Below, in pieces: positions 25,632-32,851 of a stretch of 64,000 bases of DNA. The DNA comes from Aureisphaera galaxeae. GTDB lineage: Bacteria > Bacteroidota > Bacteroidia > Flavobacteriales > Flavobacteriaceae. The DNA is taken from positions 558,001 through 622,000 of the forward strand of contig NZ_JAQQTF010000004.1 of assembly GCF_028561275.1 (NCBI RefSeq). The letters run 5' to 3'. The notes below the pieces were generated by a model. It worked only from the letters and a program-made list of their open reading frames with translations, had not been told where the DNA came from and did no database searches. The position numbers and the translations under genes are program-made. Position 1 is the first letter of the stretch; each line of letters opens with the position of its first letter.

Positions 25632-26288
25632 TTACTTTCGCTTTTTCTCGTACTCCGCGATCACACTTTTGCGACCAATTGTTTTGGTAATGATGTCTTT
25701 GTCCAAGTCCCAGCCGCGGGCAGGGGAGTACTGTCGTCCGTACCAAATGATCTGTAAGTGCAAGTCGTTCCATAAGTGTTCTGGAAAGAGACGTTTTGCA
25801 TCTCTTTCCGTCTGAACCACATTTTTTCCATTGCTCAGACCCCAACGGTACATCAATCTATGAATATGGGTATCTACGGGAAAAGCCGGAATACCAAAGG
25901 CCTGACTCACAACAACACTGGCCGTTTTATGTCCCACTGCGGGAAGTTCTTCTAGAAGATCAATATCTTCGGGCACCTTGCCGTCGTATTTATCGATGAG
26001 TATATGGGAAAGCCCATGAATTCCCTTCGATTTCATGGGAGATAACCCCACAGGTTTTATGATCTCCCTTATTTCGTCTACGGTAAGCTTTACCATGTCG
26101 TAGGGATTATCGGCCACCTCAAACAATAGGGGAGTGATTTGGTTCACTCTCACATCTGTACTCTGTGCAGAGAGCAATACGGCTATCAACAAAGTATAGG
26201 GATCTTTATGATCTAAAGGAATCGGTATTTGGGGATATAACTTTTTTAACGTATCAATAACAAAGTCTACCTTTTCCTGTTTGGTCAT
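25632..26288 (-). CDS. nth: Endonuclease III, form without Fe-S cluster
   Basis: The 218-residue protein is a bifunctional DNA glycosylase/AP lyase that removes oxidised pyrimidines. The helix-hairpin-helix motif LPAVGHKTASVV spans about 115-126, with catalytic Lys121 and Asp139 (PVDTHIHR). The four cysteines that bind [4Fe-4S] in the E. coli enzyme are absent: the region reads WYGRQYSPARGWDLDKDIIT. This variant is, as I recall, common in Bacteroidota. The ATG at 26288 starts the usual N-terminus; upstream in-frame codons run through a REP-like hairpin and are unlikely to be translated. bcp is divergent. Confidence 0.95.
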   Translation of the reverse strand: MTKQEKVDFVIDTLKKLYPQIPIPLDHKDPYTLLIAVLLSAQSTDVRVNQITPLLFEVADNPYDMVKLTVDEIREIIKPVGLSPMKSKGIHGLSHILIDKYDGKVPEDIDLLEELPAVGHKTASVVVSQAFGIPAFPVDTHIHRLMYRWGLSNGKNVVQTERDAKRLFPEHLWNDLHLQIIWYGRQYSPARGWDLDKDIITKTIGRKSVIAEYEKKRK

Positions 26289-26349
26289 TTTGTGTAATTT
26301 TATACTCTGTTTGTTAAACAAAATTATTGTGCTGCATGTTGCACAGTCT

Positions 26350-26414
26350 GGTCGAGCGCAGTAGAGACCTTTATGAGGAAAGCTATCCAAAATAGTTCTC
26401 GACTGCGCTGGAAC
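26350..26414. repeat. REP-like inverted repeat
   Basis: GGTCGAGCGCAGTAGAGACC (26350-26369) and GTTCTCGACTGCGCTGGAAC (26395-26414) are imperfect inverted copies around a 25-nt loop. The sequence is of a type I recall as widely dispersed between genes in Bacteroidota. It lies in the nth/bcp divergent region. Confidence 0.75.
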
Positions 26415-26458
26415 GGACGGACCGATAATTGAACCGATTTAAAAACAAAAATACATCA

Positions 26459-26914
26459 ATGAATACACTTAAAGAAGGGGACAAGGTTCCAAATTTCACA
26501 GCCATCGATCAAAATGGGGTTACCCGTTCATTAACCGACTACAATGGAAAGAAACTAGTGGTTTTTTTCTATCCAGCAGCTAACACACCCACTTGTACTG
26601 TAGAAGCCTGTAACATTCGCGATCATTATCAAGATTTACAGGACGCAGGTTACGAGATCCTTGGGGTAAGTGCCGATACACAACGTAAGCAAAGTAATTT
26701 CAGTAAGAAATTCGATTTTCAATATCCTTTATTGGCCGATATCGAAAAGGAAGTCATCAACGCCTTCGGGGTATGGGGGCCTAAGAAATTCATGGGACGT
26801 GAATTTGACGGTATTCACCGTAAAACCTTTGTCATCAATGAAGAAGGAGTGGTAGATCGTGTTATTGATAAAGTGAAAAGCAAAGAGCACGCGGCTCAGA
26901 TTCTCGGCGCTTAA
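26459..26914 (+). CDS. bcp: Thioredoxin-dependent thiol peroxidase (Bcp/PrxQ)
   Basis: The 151-residue cytoplasmic peroxiredoxin reduces hydrogen peroxide and organic peroxides with electrons from thioredoxin. The active-site stretch FFYPAANTPTCTVEACNIRD contains the peroxidatic Cys46 and a resolving Cys51, the PrxQ arrangement. GVSADTQRKQSNF and FVINEEGVVDRVI are also typical. The ATG at 26459 is chosen; a TTG at 26429 would add a non-conserved leader. Its stop codon overlaps that of the convergent next gene (TTAA at 26911-26914). Confidence 0.95.
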   Translation: MNTLKEGDKVPNFTAIDQNGVTRSLTDYNGKKLVVFFYPAANTPTCTVEACNIRDHYQDLQDAGYEILGVSADTQRKQSNFSKKFDFQYPLLADIEKEVINAFGVWGPKKFMGREFDGIHRKTFVINEEGVVDRVIDKVKSKEHAAQILGA

Positions 26915-28362
26915 TTCGCTACTTTTTCCTTGGTTTTACAACCAAATAGGGATTTTTCCTTGATAATCTCGGCAACACCAGGTGGGAGCATTTTTTCCCA
27001 TCCAGATTCGCCTTGCTCAATCATGCGAAGTACTTCCCTAGAGAAAATCGTAAGGATATCACGGTTAAAGTTTTCGATGTCGACTACTTTACCATTGTAT
27101 TTAAAGAACTTGTAAAGCTCTTTCATACGTGGATGCACCTTTAGGTTATCGCTGGTTACATACGTGCCATCCTCATTGCGCATTGGATATAGATATACCT
27201 TAAGGTCCTTGAAAAACAGCTTTCCGAAGGCTTCCAAAATACCACCACTTAGGTGACGGTAGTATTTTTCATCAAAAATATCTACGAGGTTGTTTACTCC
27301 CATGGTAAGCCCCATACGGTTACGGGTATAGTTGGAGAAGTATTCTACCAATTTGTAGTATTCCTGGAAGTTGGAAATCATTACGGTATATCCCAAGGAA
27401 CAGAGTAAACGGGCTCGGTCCATAAAGTCCTGTTCGTCAATTTCCCCCTCAGCACGAAGATTGGAAAGGGTAATCTCGAATATGGTCAAGGTCTTTTCGG
27501 GATCCACGCGATTTTCCTTTTGGAACATCTCATAGGACTTCTCGAACATATCGATATTTACCTTGGTCACAGGACGGAAACTTCCACGCAATGCCAGTAC
27601 ATTCTTTTTGTAAAGGATACGGGCTGGAAGAATATTATTACCATCGGGACCAAAAATAACCGCTTCTGTCATTCCGTTCCTAATCAGCTGTAAGCTCATT
27701 AATCGATTGTCTACCGTCTTTTCAAATTTAGGACCAGAGAAGTTAATCGTGTCAATTTCTATCTTGTCCTTATCAATATGATCGTATAGATAGCGTAATA
27801 GCTTCCTAGGTTGATCATGTTTATAGAAAGCTCCATATACCAAATTAACCCCTAAAATACCTAAGGTTTGCTGCTGTAATACCGCTTCATTTTCTTTAAA
27901 ACGGATATGGAGAATTATTTCACTGTATTCCTCGTCCGGCTTGGTTTGAAATTTAATTCCTATCCATCCATGCCCCTTGTACTTCTTGGCAAAGTCGATA
28001 GTAGCCACAGTATTGGCATAGGCAAAGAACATTTTGTCTGGGTGGTTTTCGCGAACGATACGTTCTTCAATAAGATTGATTTCGTGCGTAAGCATTTTCT
28101 TAAGACGGGATTCGGTAACGTATCTACCGTCTTTCTCCACACCATAAATGGCATCACTAAAGTCTTTATCGTAAGCAGAGATGGTCTTGGCTATGGTTCC
28201 AGAAGCGCCTCCGGCACGGAAGAAATTACGAACGGTTTCCTGACCGGCTCCAATTTCTGCAAAAGTCCCATAGATGTTTTCGTTCAGATTTATTCGTAAG
28301 GCCTTGTCCTTTATGGAGGGAATGGTTTCAAACTCCTTATCTCCTGGAATGATTTCTGGCAT
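26911..28362 (-). CDS. Large conserved protein of unknown function
   Basis: The 483-residue protein has no signal peptide or membrane helix. Strongly patterned stretches such as LRINLNENIYGTFAEIGAGQ, RAGGASGTIAKTISAYDKD and KMFFAYANTVATIDFAKKY suggest a conserved soluble protein that I associate with a widespread bacterial family with inconsistent database names. It does not look like a TonB receptor or a nucleotidyltransferase. A full promoter (TTG at 28415-28417 on the plus-strand complement, TACCTTTG at 28389-28396) precedes it, and it is probably monocistronic. No function can be assigned from sequence. Confidence 0.85.
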   Translation of the reverse strand: MPEIIPGDKEFETIPSIKDKALRINLNENIYGTFAEIGAGQETVRNFFRAGGASGTIAKTISAYDKDFSDAIYGVEKDGRYVTESRLKKMLTHEINLIEERIVRENHPDKMFFAYANTVATIDFAKKYKGHGWIGIKFQTKPDEEYSEIILHIRFKENEAVLQQQTLGILGVNLVYGAFYKHDQPRKLLRYLYDHIDKDKIEIDTINFSGPKFEKTVDNRLMSLQLIRNGMTEAVIFGPDGNNILPARILYKKNVLALRGSFRPVTKVNIDMFEKSYEMFQKENRVDPEKTLTIFEITLSNLRAEGEIDEQDFMDRARLLCSLGYTVMISNFQEYYKLVEYFSNYTRNRMGLTMGVNNLVDIFDEKYYRHLSGGILEAFGKLFFKDLKVYLYPMRNEDGTYVTSDNLKVHPRMKELYKFFKYNGKVVDIENFNRDILTIFSREVLRMIEQGESGWEKMLPPGVAEIIKEKSLFGCKTKEKVAN

Positions 28363-28388
28363 AGCAATAGATTCTTTTCCTCGTATTA

Positions 28389-28417
28389 CAAAGGTAGCAA
28401 AACCTCTAGCTAAACAA
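28389..28417 (-). promoter_or_regulatory. Complete Bacteroidota promoter
   Basis: On the minus strand, TTG (28417-28415) is followed after 18 bp by TACCTTTG (28396-28389), matching the TTG / TAnnTTTG consensus with near-ideal spacing. The gene starts 26 nt downstream at 28362. Confidence 0.7.
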
Positions 28418-28479
28418 AAAAACTCAAGTTAAAAAACAATAGGTTGTAAGTGATTTCGACGTACGACCTTTTTTTTCGA

Positions 28480-29535
28480 TTAGTTCTTAATGAATTGGGT
28501 AGTAATTGATGTGCCTTTCCCAAAAGCCTTAACAAAATAAACTCCAGATGTTAAGGTACTTACATCTATTTCAGTTTTCTTGGTTTCCATCAATAAGTTA
28601 CCCTGTATAGAATAAATAAACAGCGTCTCGTATGGGTTGTCTCCACCGAGATATAGGGTTTCCGACACGGGATTGGGATATAACACGATCTTGCTTATGG
28701 TGTTTTCATCAATACTGAGTCCGCAGGTTGCATCATAGACCGCAGTGTCATCCTTGCACCAACCAGAAGGAAAACCACAGGGTTGACTATTTGAATAGTC
28801 GACATCATCGACAGCAATACATGTGAGATTGGGATTGCCATCGGCCAGCATGGCAAACATCGTACTGTTACTTCCGCTACGAACATCGAGGAATTCCAGA
28901 TTATTGTTATAACACCATACAAGATTGATTATGGGGTTCTGCCTAAAATCTAAACTTATTAGTTGGTTCTCTTGTATATAGGCGCCTAGAAGGTTAGGGT
29001 TTTGTGAAGTGTCCAATTCAGTAATTCCAGTATTGCTGCACCATAAGCCAAATAGATTTGGGTTTTGGGAAATATCCAAACTGGTTATTGGATTGAAACC
29101 ACAGAATAAAGATTCGAGATTTTCATTGTGCGTAACATTTACCACCGAAAGCATATTGCTCTCACAATTCAAGCTTGTAAGACTGTCATTCTGTGAAACA
29201 TCTAAACTCGTAAGCTCATTGGCATCACAACGAAAATCTTCCAATTGGTTTAGTGCCGTAATATCCAACTCGGTCAAATTATTGAAACTGCAATTTAAAA
29301 TCACCAAATTAACAAAGCTTTCTATCCCAACTAAGGAATTGATGTTTTTGGAGAATACTTGAAGATGTGTAACGGCTTCTGCTTCACTTACCTGTATTTC
29401 ACCGTCACTATTGGTGTCAATTACAGGATCATGCCCTAAAAGAGCATTTTTAAAATTGCTATCAGGGATGGTTACAATTTGAGCATAAATACCTGAAATA
29501 GAAAAAATAAAGAAGAATACAGCAATCTTTTTCAT
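28480..29535 (-). CDS. Secreted LRR protein with T9SS type A sorting domain
   Basis: The 351-residue protein has a signal peptide (MKKIAVFFFIFSISGIYA), an N-terminal cap with a calcium-loop-like DTNSDGEIQVSE near residues 40-51, about eight leucine-rich repeats of about 21 residues (for example LTSLDVSQNDSLTSLNCESN), and a C-terminal Por sorting domain (IVLYPNPVSETLYLGG ... TSGVYFVKAF). It is predicted to be secreted by the type IX system and kept at the surface. LRRs usually bind protein partners; this one could serve adhesion. Partner unknown. Confidence 0.9.
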   Translation of the reverse strand: MKKIAVFFFIFSISGIYAQIVTIPDSNFKNALLGHDPVIDTNSDGEIQVSEAEAVTHLQVFSKNINSLVGIESFVNLVILNCSFNNLTELDITALNQLEDFRCDANELTSLDVSQNDSLTSLNCESNMLSVVNVTHNENLESLFCGFNPITSLDISQNPNLFGLWCSNTGITELDTSQNPNLLGAYIQENQLISLDFRQNPIINLVWCYNNNLEFLDVRSGSNSTMFAMLADGNPNLTCIAVDDVDYSNSQPCGFPSGWCKDDTAVYDATCGLSIDENTISKIVLYPNPVSETLYLGGDNPYETLFIYSIQGNLLMETKKTEIDVSTLTSGVYFVKAFGKGTSITTQFIKN

Positions 29536-29637
29536 GGCATGATTGGTTATGGTTACCTAAAGTTAAACAAAAAATAAATTCATGCGATCCAAGACTGTTA
29601 TTTCCACAAAAATGATAAATGAAACTAAAATTACCTG

Positions 29638-29645
29638 TATTTTTG
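29638..29645 (+). promoter_or_regulatory. Bacteroidota -7 promoter box (TATTTTTG)
   Basis: TATTTTTG fits TAnnTTTG and ends 5 nt before the ATG at 29651, implying a nearly leaderless transcript and ruling out the longer in-frame start at 29582. Confidence 0.6.
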
Positions 29646-29650
29646 TACGA

Positions 29651-30427
29651 ATGAAATCGCCGCTCACCGTTACTTTTTTGGGCACAGGAACTTCACAGGG
29701 AATCCCTGTCATTGGGAGCACCCATCCTGTATGCTTAAGTAAAGATCCAAAAGACAAACGCCTCCGGGTTTCGGTGCTTATTCAGTGGGATGATCACACC
29801 ATAGTAGTCGATTGTGGTCCCGACTTTCGCCAACAGATGTTGCGTGAAAATGTGAACAAGATAGAAGCGGTTTTAATCACTCATGAGCATAATGACCACG
29901 TTGCCGGAATTGACGATATACGTCCCTTTTACTTTCGGCAGGGGGATATTCCATTTTATGCCGAAGATCGGGTGTTCAAGGCACTACACAAGCGTTTCGC
30001 CTATGTTTTTGAAGTAGAGAATAAATATCCGGGAGCGCCTACGATTACCGAACATACCATTTCTAAAGAACAAACGTTTCAGGTATTGGACAGGGAAGTA
30101 ATTCCTATTGAAGTTATGCATGGATCGTTACCGGTTTTGGGATTCCGCATCGATGGATTTGCTTACCTCACCGACGTAAAAACCATTGCCGAAGAGGAAA
30201 TGGAAAAATTAAAGGGAACTGAGGTATTGGTTTTGAATGCCCTAAGGGAAGAACCCCACAATACCCATCTCAATATAGAAGAAGCACTGGAAATCGTACA
30301 AAAGATACAACCCAAGAAGGCCTATTTTACCCATATAAGCCACCTTATGGGATTTCATGAAGAAGTGGAAGCACGATTGCCCGAAAACGTACACTTGGCC
30401 TACGATACCCTTACAATAACCATTTAA
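29651..30427 (+). CDS. MBL-fold metal-dependent hydrolase (PhnP-like)
   Basis: The 258-residue cytoplasmic protein has the metallo-beta-lactamase fold: FLGTGTSQGIPVIG at the start, VDCGPDFRQQM, the zinc motif THEHNDHVAGID (H-x-H-x-D-H), later ligands in VMHGSLPVLGFRI and YLTDVKTI, and THISHLMGFHEEV. It resembles PhnP/phosphodiesterase members; the substrate is uncertain. Two small membrane protein genes follow at 9 bp and with a 1-bp overlap, forming a three-gene operon. Confidence 0.92.
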   Translation: MKSPLTVTFLGTGTSQGIPVIGSTHPVCLSKDPKDKRLRVSVLIQWDDHTIVVDCGPDFRQQMLRENVNKIEAVLITHEHNDHVAGIDDIRPFYFRQGDIPFYAEDRVFKALHKRFAYVFEVENKYPGAPTITEHTISKEQTFQVLDREVIPIEVMHGSLPVLGFRIDGFAYLTDVKTIAEEEMEKLKGTEVLVLNALREEPHNTHLNIEEALEIVQKIQPKKAYFTHISHLMGFHEEVEARLPENVHLAYDTLTITI

Positions 30428-30436
30428 ACACTCGCT

Positions 30437-30928
30437 ATGAAGTCCAAAATATTCATGTACCTATTTTTCTTTTCCATTTTACTGGTACTGTTCATGTACA
30501 TGAACCAGAAATCCATTTACGAAAGTCAGGAAAAGAAAATAACCTCATTAAACAGTTCCTTGGAAAAGAAAACCGATTCCATTGCGAAGATGGCCGAAAT
30601 TTTGGAAGATGCAGACTATTTCAAACTTCAGGGGAACGATAATGCCATGACCTACTTGGAGAATCTTGGGCTGGAACCTGCTGCTGTCGAAAATGAAATT
30701 CGTGAATTGATCTTGGAAAAAAACCTCGAAAAAGGAGGGAACCCATTAGTAGATTACGAAGGGTATGGGGAATTTAGGATCAATCACATGAAGTTTTTAA
30801 ACCACCGCTGGATTCAGGCAGAGTTTAGTGATGGGAGTACTTGGGGTGAGATGATTGTGGAGTATTTTTATGACCACAACATGCAATTGGAATTAACCCC
30901 TGTGTCCTCGATACTCTATCCCAATTAA
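30437..30928 (+). CDS. Membrane-anchored coiled-coil protein of unknown function
   Basis: The 163-residue protein has an N-terminal membrane helix (about 4-21), a coiled-coil stretch at about 28-60 (YESQEKKITSLNSSLEKKTD), and a C-terminal soluble domain (about 80-163; DYEGYGEFRINHMKFLNHRW). No family was recognised with certainty. The stop overlaps the next ATG by one base (TAATG), so the two are translationally coupled. Topology suggests an outward-facing C-terminal domain. Confidence 0.78.
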   Translation: MKSKIFMYLFFFSILLVLFMYMNQKSIYESQEKKITSLNSSLEKKTDSIAKMAEILEDADYFKLQGNDNAMTYLENLGLEPAAVENEIRELILEKNLEKGGNPLVDYEGYGEFRINHMKFLNHRWIQAEFSDGSTWGEMIVEYFYDHNMQLELTPVSSILYPN

Positions 30929-31344
30929 TGGAAATTAGGCCCGGGAAATCCATATTTTACTTCGGTTTTGTATTTTGTGTATTGGGAATACTGCTTTTAA
31001 TTCCATTACTGGCGGTTCCCTCCTTAGAAAGTTCAGCCGTTCCTATTATTATTTTGTTGTTTTTATTCTTCACAGGAATAGGCGGTTATTTGTTACTGCA
31101 TTACTACAATTACAAATTGGTTTTGGATACTTCAAAAATGGAAGTCAAAAACGCACTTGGAAAGGAGCGTGTCGTATACATGGAACGTATTGAAAGAGTA
31201 GGCTATAGACGCATTTTCCCTGTTATTGTGGTACATGCCGAAGGAAAGAAGATTCATGTGGACCCTATGTACGGGTATTTTTTGGAAGCCATTCCTAAAC
31301 ACAAGTATTCGGATGAGTTAAAGAAGTTTTTGAGCATCAAATAA
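30928..31344 (+). CDS. Two-helix membrane protein with PH-like domain
   Basis: The 138-residue protein has two membrane helices (about 8-28 and 37-56) and then a small beta-rich domain (KLVLDTSKMEVKNALGKERV, VVYMERIERVGYRRIFPVIV) resembling bacterial PH-like modules. It is coupled to the preceding gene. The function is unknown. Downstream there is no hairpin; an octamer array fills the gap to the convergent esterase gene. Confidence 0.78.
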   Translation: MEIRPGKSIFYFGFVFCVLGILLLIPLLAVPSLESSAVPIIILLFLFFTGIGGYLLLHYYNYKLVLDTSKMEVKNALGKERVVYMERIERVGYRRIFPVIVVHAEGKKIHVDPMYGYFLEAIPKHKYSDELKKFLSIK

Positions 31345-31380
31345 ACCTAAGAATCGGCCTTTCTAAACATCGATTGCACC

Positions 31381-31440
31381 ATTAATTCATTATCTCATTC
31401 AATCATTATCTCATTCAATCATTAACTCATTAAATCATTG
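31381..31440. repeat. Octamer tandem array overlapping the esterase stop codon
   Basis: Seven consecutive 8-bp units (ATTAATTC, ATTATCTC, ATTCAATC, ATTATCTC, ATTCAATC, ATTAACTC, ATTAAATC) and ATTG run up to the end of the convergent esterase gene; the esterase stop (31435-31437) lies inside the last unit. The period matches modules A-C, but the sequence differs. Confidence 0.85.
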
Positions 31441-32085
31441 CCTTCCCAGCCATTCCTTAAACTCATAAAAGTTTTGTGGTGCCACGCCGTGGCCTACGGG
31501 GAATTCAGAATAGTGACAATCGATACCCAGTGTCTTTAAAAAAGGCTGTGTGTTTCGGGCCCAATCCACTGGGATGACCATATCCACACTTCCGTGAGAG
31601 CTATAGACATTGAGATGGGAGAAATCATTGTCTTTGTACCCTTCTTTCAGAATGCCTTCGTTAATGTAACCACTTAAACCAATGACATTCTTTACTTTTT
31701 GTGGATAGCTCAAGGCTACGGAAAAGCTTAAAATGGTTCCTTGGCTAAATCCCAATAACGTTAGATTGTTCACATCCACAGGATACTGTTCACCAATTTC
31801 GTCAATCACCTTAGCTATCAGCTCCCTAGATTCCCTAGCCTGTTCGTCATCACTGAATTTCCCATCATTAGCATCGAAATAAATCTGATACCAAGCATTG
31901 CCGAAGGGTTGCATGGGTATGGGTGCCTTAAGGGAAATAATGGCATATGCTTCGGGAAGTTCGGAAGCGAAAGAAAATAGATCGTTTTCATCACTACCAT
32001 ATCCGTGTAGCATCACAATAGCGGGTGCATTTTCAGCTAGCGAACTAGGGCGGTAATTGTGTTCTAGGGAAAGGGTTTTCTTCAT
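31435..32085 (-). CDS. Phospholipase/carboxylesterase-type alpha/beta hydrolase
   Basis: The 216-residue cytoplasmic protein has the carboxylesterase/lysophospholipase layout: oxyanion HGYGSDENDL near 27-36, nucleophile elbow GFSQG with Ser114, acid in HGSVDMVIPV and the histidine in PVGHGVAP. It would hydrolyse short esters or lysolipids. The ATG at 32085 is preferred over one nine codons upstream, which falls within a terminator's T-run. The arrangement is odd: a hairpin terminator ends only 7 nt before this start. Confidence 0.9.
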   Translation of the reverse strand: MKKTLSLEHNYRPSSLAENAPAIVMLHGYGSDENDLFSFASELPEAYAIISLKAPIPMQPFGNAWYQIYFDANDGKFSDDEQARESRELIAKVIDEIGEQYPVDVNNLTLLGFSQGTILSFSVALSYPQKVKNVIGLSGYINEGILKEGYKDNDFSHLNVYSSHGSVDMVIPVDWARNTQPFLKTLGIDCHYSEFPVGHGVAPQNFYEFKEWLGRQ

Positions 32086-32092
32086 GGTATAT

Positions 32093-32127
32093 AAAAAAAG
32101 ATGCCGCAAGGTACGATCCTTACGGCA
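32093..32127 (-). terminator. Rho-independent terminator abutting the esterase start
   Basis: On the minus strand TGCCGTAAGG and CCTTGCGGCA (one G-T pair) form a 10-bp stem with a 6-nt loop, followed by TCTTTTTTT. It lies 24 bp after the gene ending at 32152 and 7 nt before the esterase ATG. Confidence 0.85.
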
Positions 32128-32151
32128 TTTGCAAAAGTATTTATATGCTGT

Positions 32152-32493
32152 TTATCCTATTCCTTTGAACCACTGCTGAAATTGCTCACCCAATACAGGA
32201 ATGGGCTTCTTTTCTCCCTGCACGGCACCTATAAAACCAAGTAGCCAAATCACGAACATTAGGATTTGGATGGTCCAGCTGAGGATAACACTTCCAACAG
32301 CTATAGCAAGCATAAAATTAAGAATGTACAATGCGAGTCCAAGAATCATGATCCCGAGCATCTGACGGATGTGGAAGGAACCAAATTCCGATTTTTCATT
32401 ATTGTTCATTACAAGGGCAATGATCCATCCAATAAGGGTCAAGTAAGCGACAATTCCAATAGTTTTCGAATTGTCCGTAGAAGATGTTGACAT
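32152..32493 (-). CDS. Small multi-helix membrane protein (DUF4870-like)
   Basis: The 113-residue protein has three hydrophobic helices: IGIVAYLTLIGWIIALVM, MLGIMILGLALYILNFML and an IQILMFVIWLLGFIGAVQ segment. Between helices 1 and 2 is EFGSFHIRQMLGI, the hallmark of DUF4870/Tic20-like proteins. It is a diverged tandem paralogue of the next-upstream gene (EFATWHIKNMFGL in the same place). Inner membrane; function unknown. A strong terminator follows. Confidence 0.82.
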   Translation of the reverse strand: MSTSSTDNSKTIGIVAYLTLIGWIIALVMNNNEKSEFGSFHIRQMLGIMILGLALYILNFMLAIAVGSVILSWTIQILMFVIWLLGFIGAVQGEKKPIPVLGEQFQQWFKGIG

Positions 32494-32542
32494 AGTATAT
32501 GTGATTTTTGGTTAGCGATTTATCTCCTTAAATATAAAGAGT

Positions 32543-32851
32543 CTAATCCAAAAACCGAAACCACGACTGAAATTTCTCACTTAAAAAGGGGATGCCTACC
32601 TTCTGTTTAAAGATAGCCATGAGGAAGCAAAATAGCCAAAGACAGACCGCTGTCCAATACACATAAAAGCCGAACTCATAGCCCTGTAGGGCCACTGAAG
32701 CAAAAAGTAAAATGACCAGTCCAAACATATTCTTAATATGCCAAGTGGCGAATTCATGCTTATCGTCCTTATTCAAGAAGTAGGCTATGATCATTCCAAT
32801 AAAAGTACAGTAGGCAATGATCGCCTTCGTATGTCCGGATATATTATTCAT
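32543..32851 (-). CDS. Small multi-helix membrane protein, paralogue of the next gene
   Basis: The 102-residue protein has three predicted membrane helices and the motif EFATWHIKNMFGLVI, aligned with EFGSFHIRQMLGIMI in the 32152-32493 product; both end with a Phe/Trp-rich amphipathic tail (FQSWFRF, FQQWFKG). A local duplication is likely. Its ATG overlaps the end of the dihydroorotase-like gene by 8 bp, so it is translated from the same mRNA. Confidence 0.8.
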   Translation of the reverse strand: MNNISGHTKAIIAYCTFIGMIIAYFLNKDDKHEFATWHIKNMFGLVILLFASVALQGYEFGFYVYWTAVCLWLFCFLMAIFKQKVGIPFLSEKFQSWFRFLD

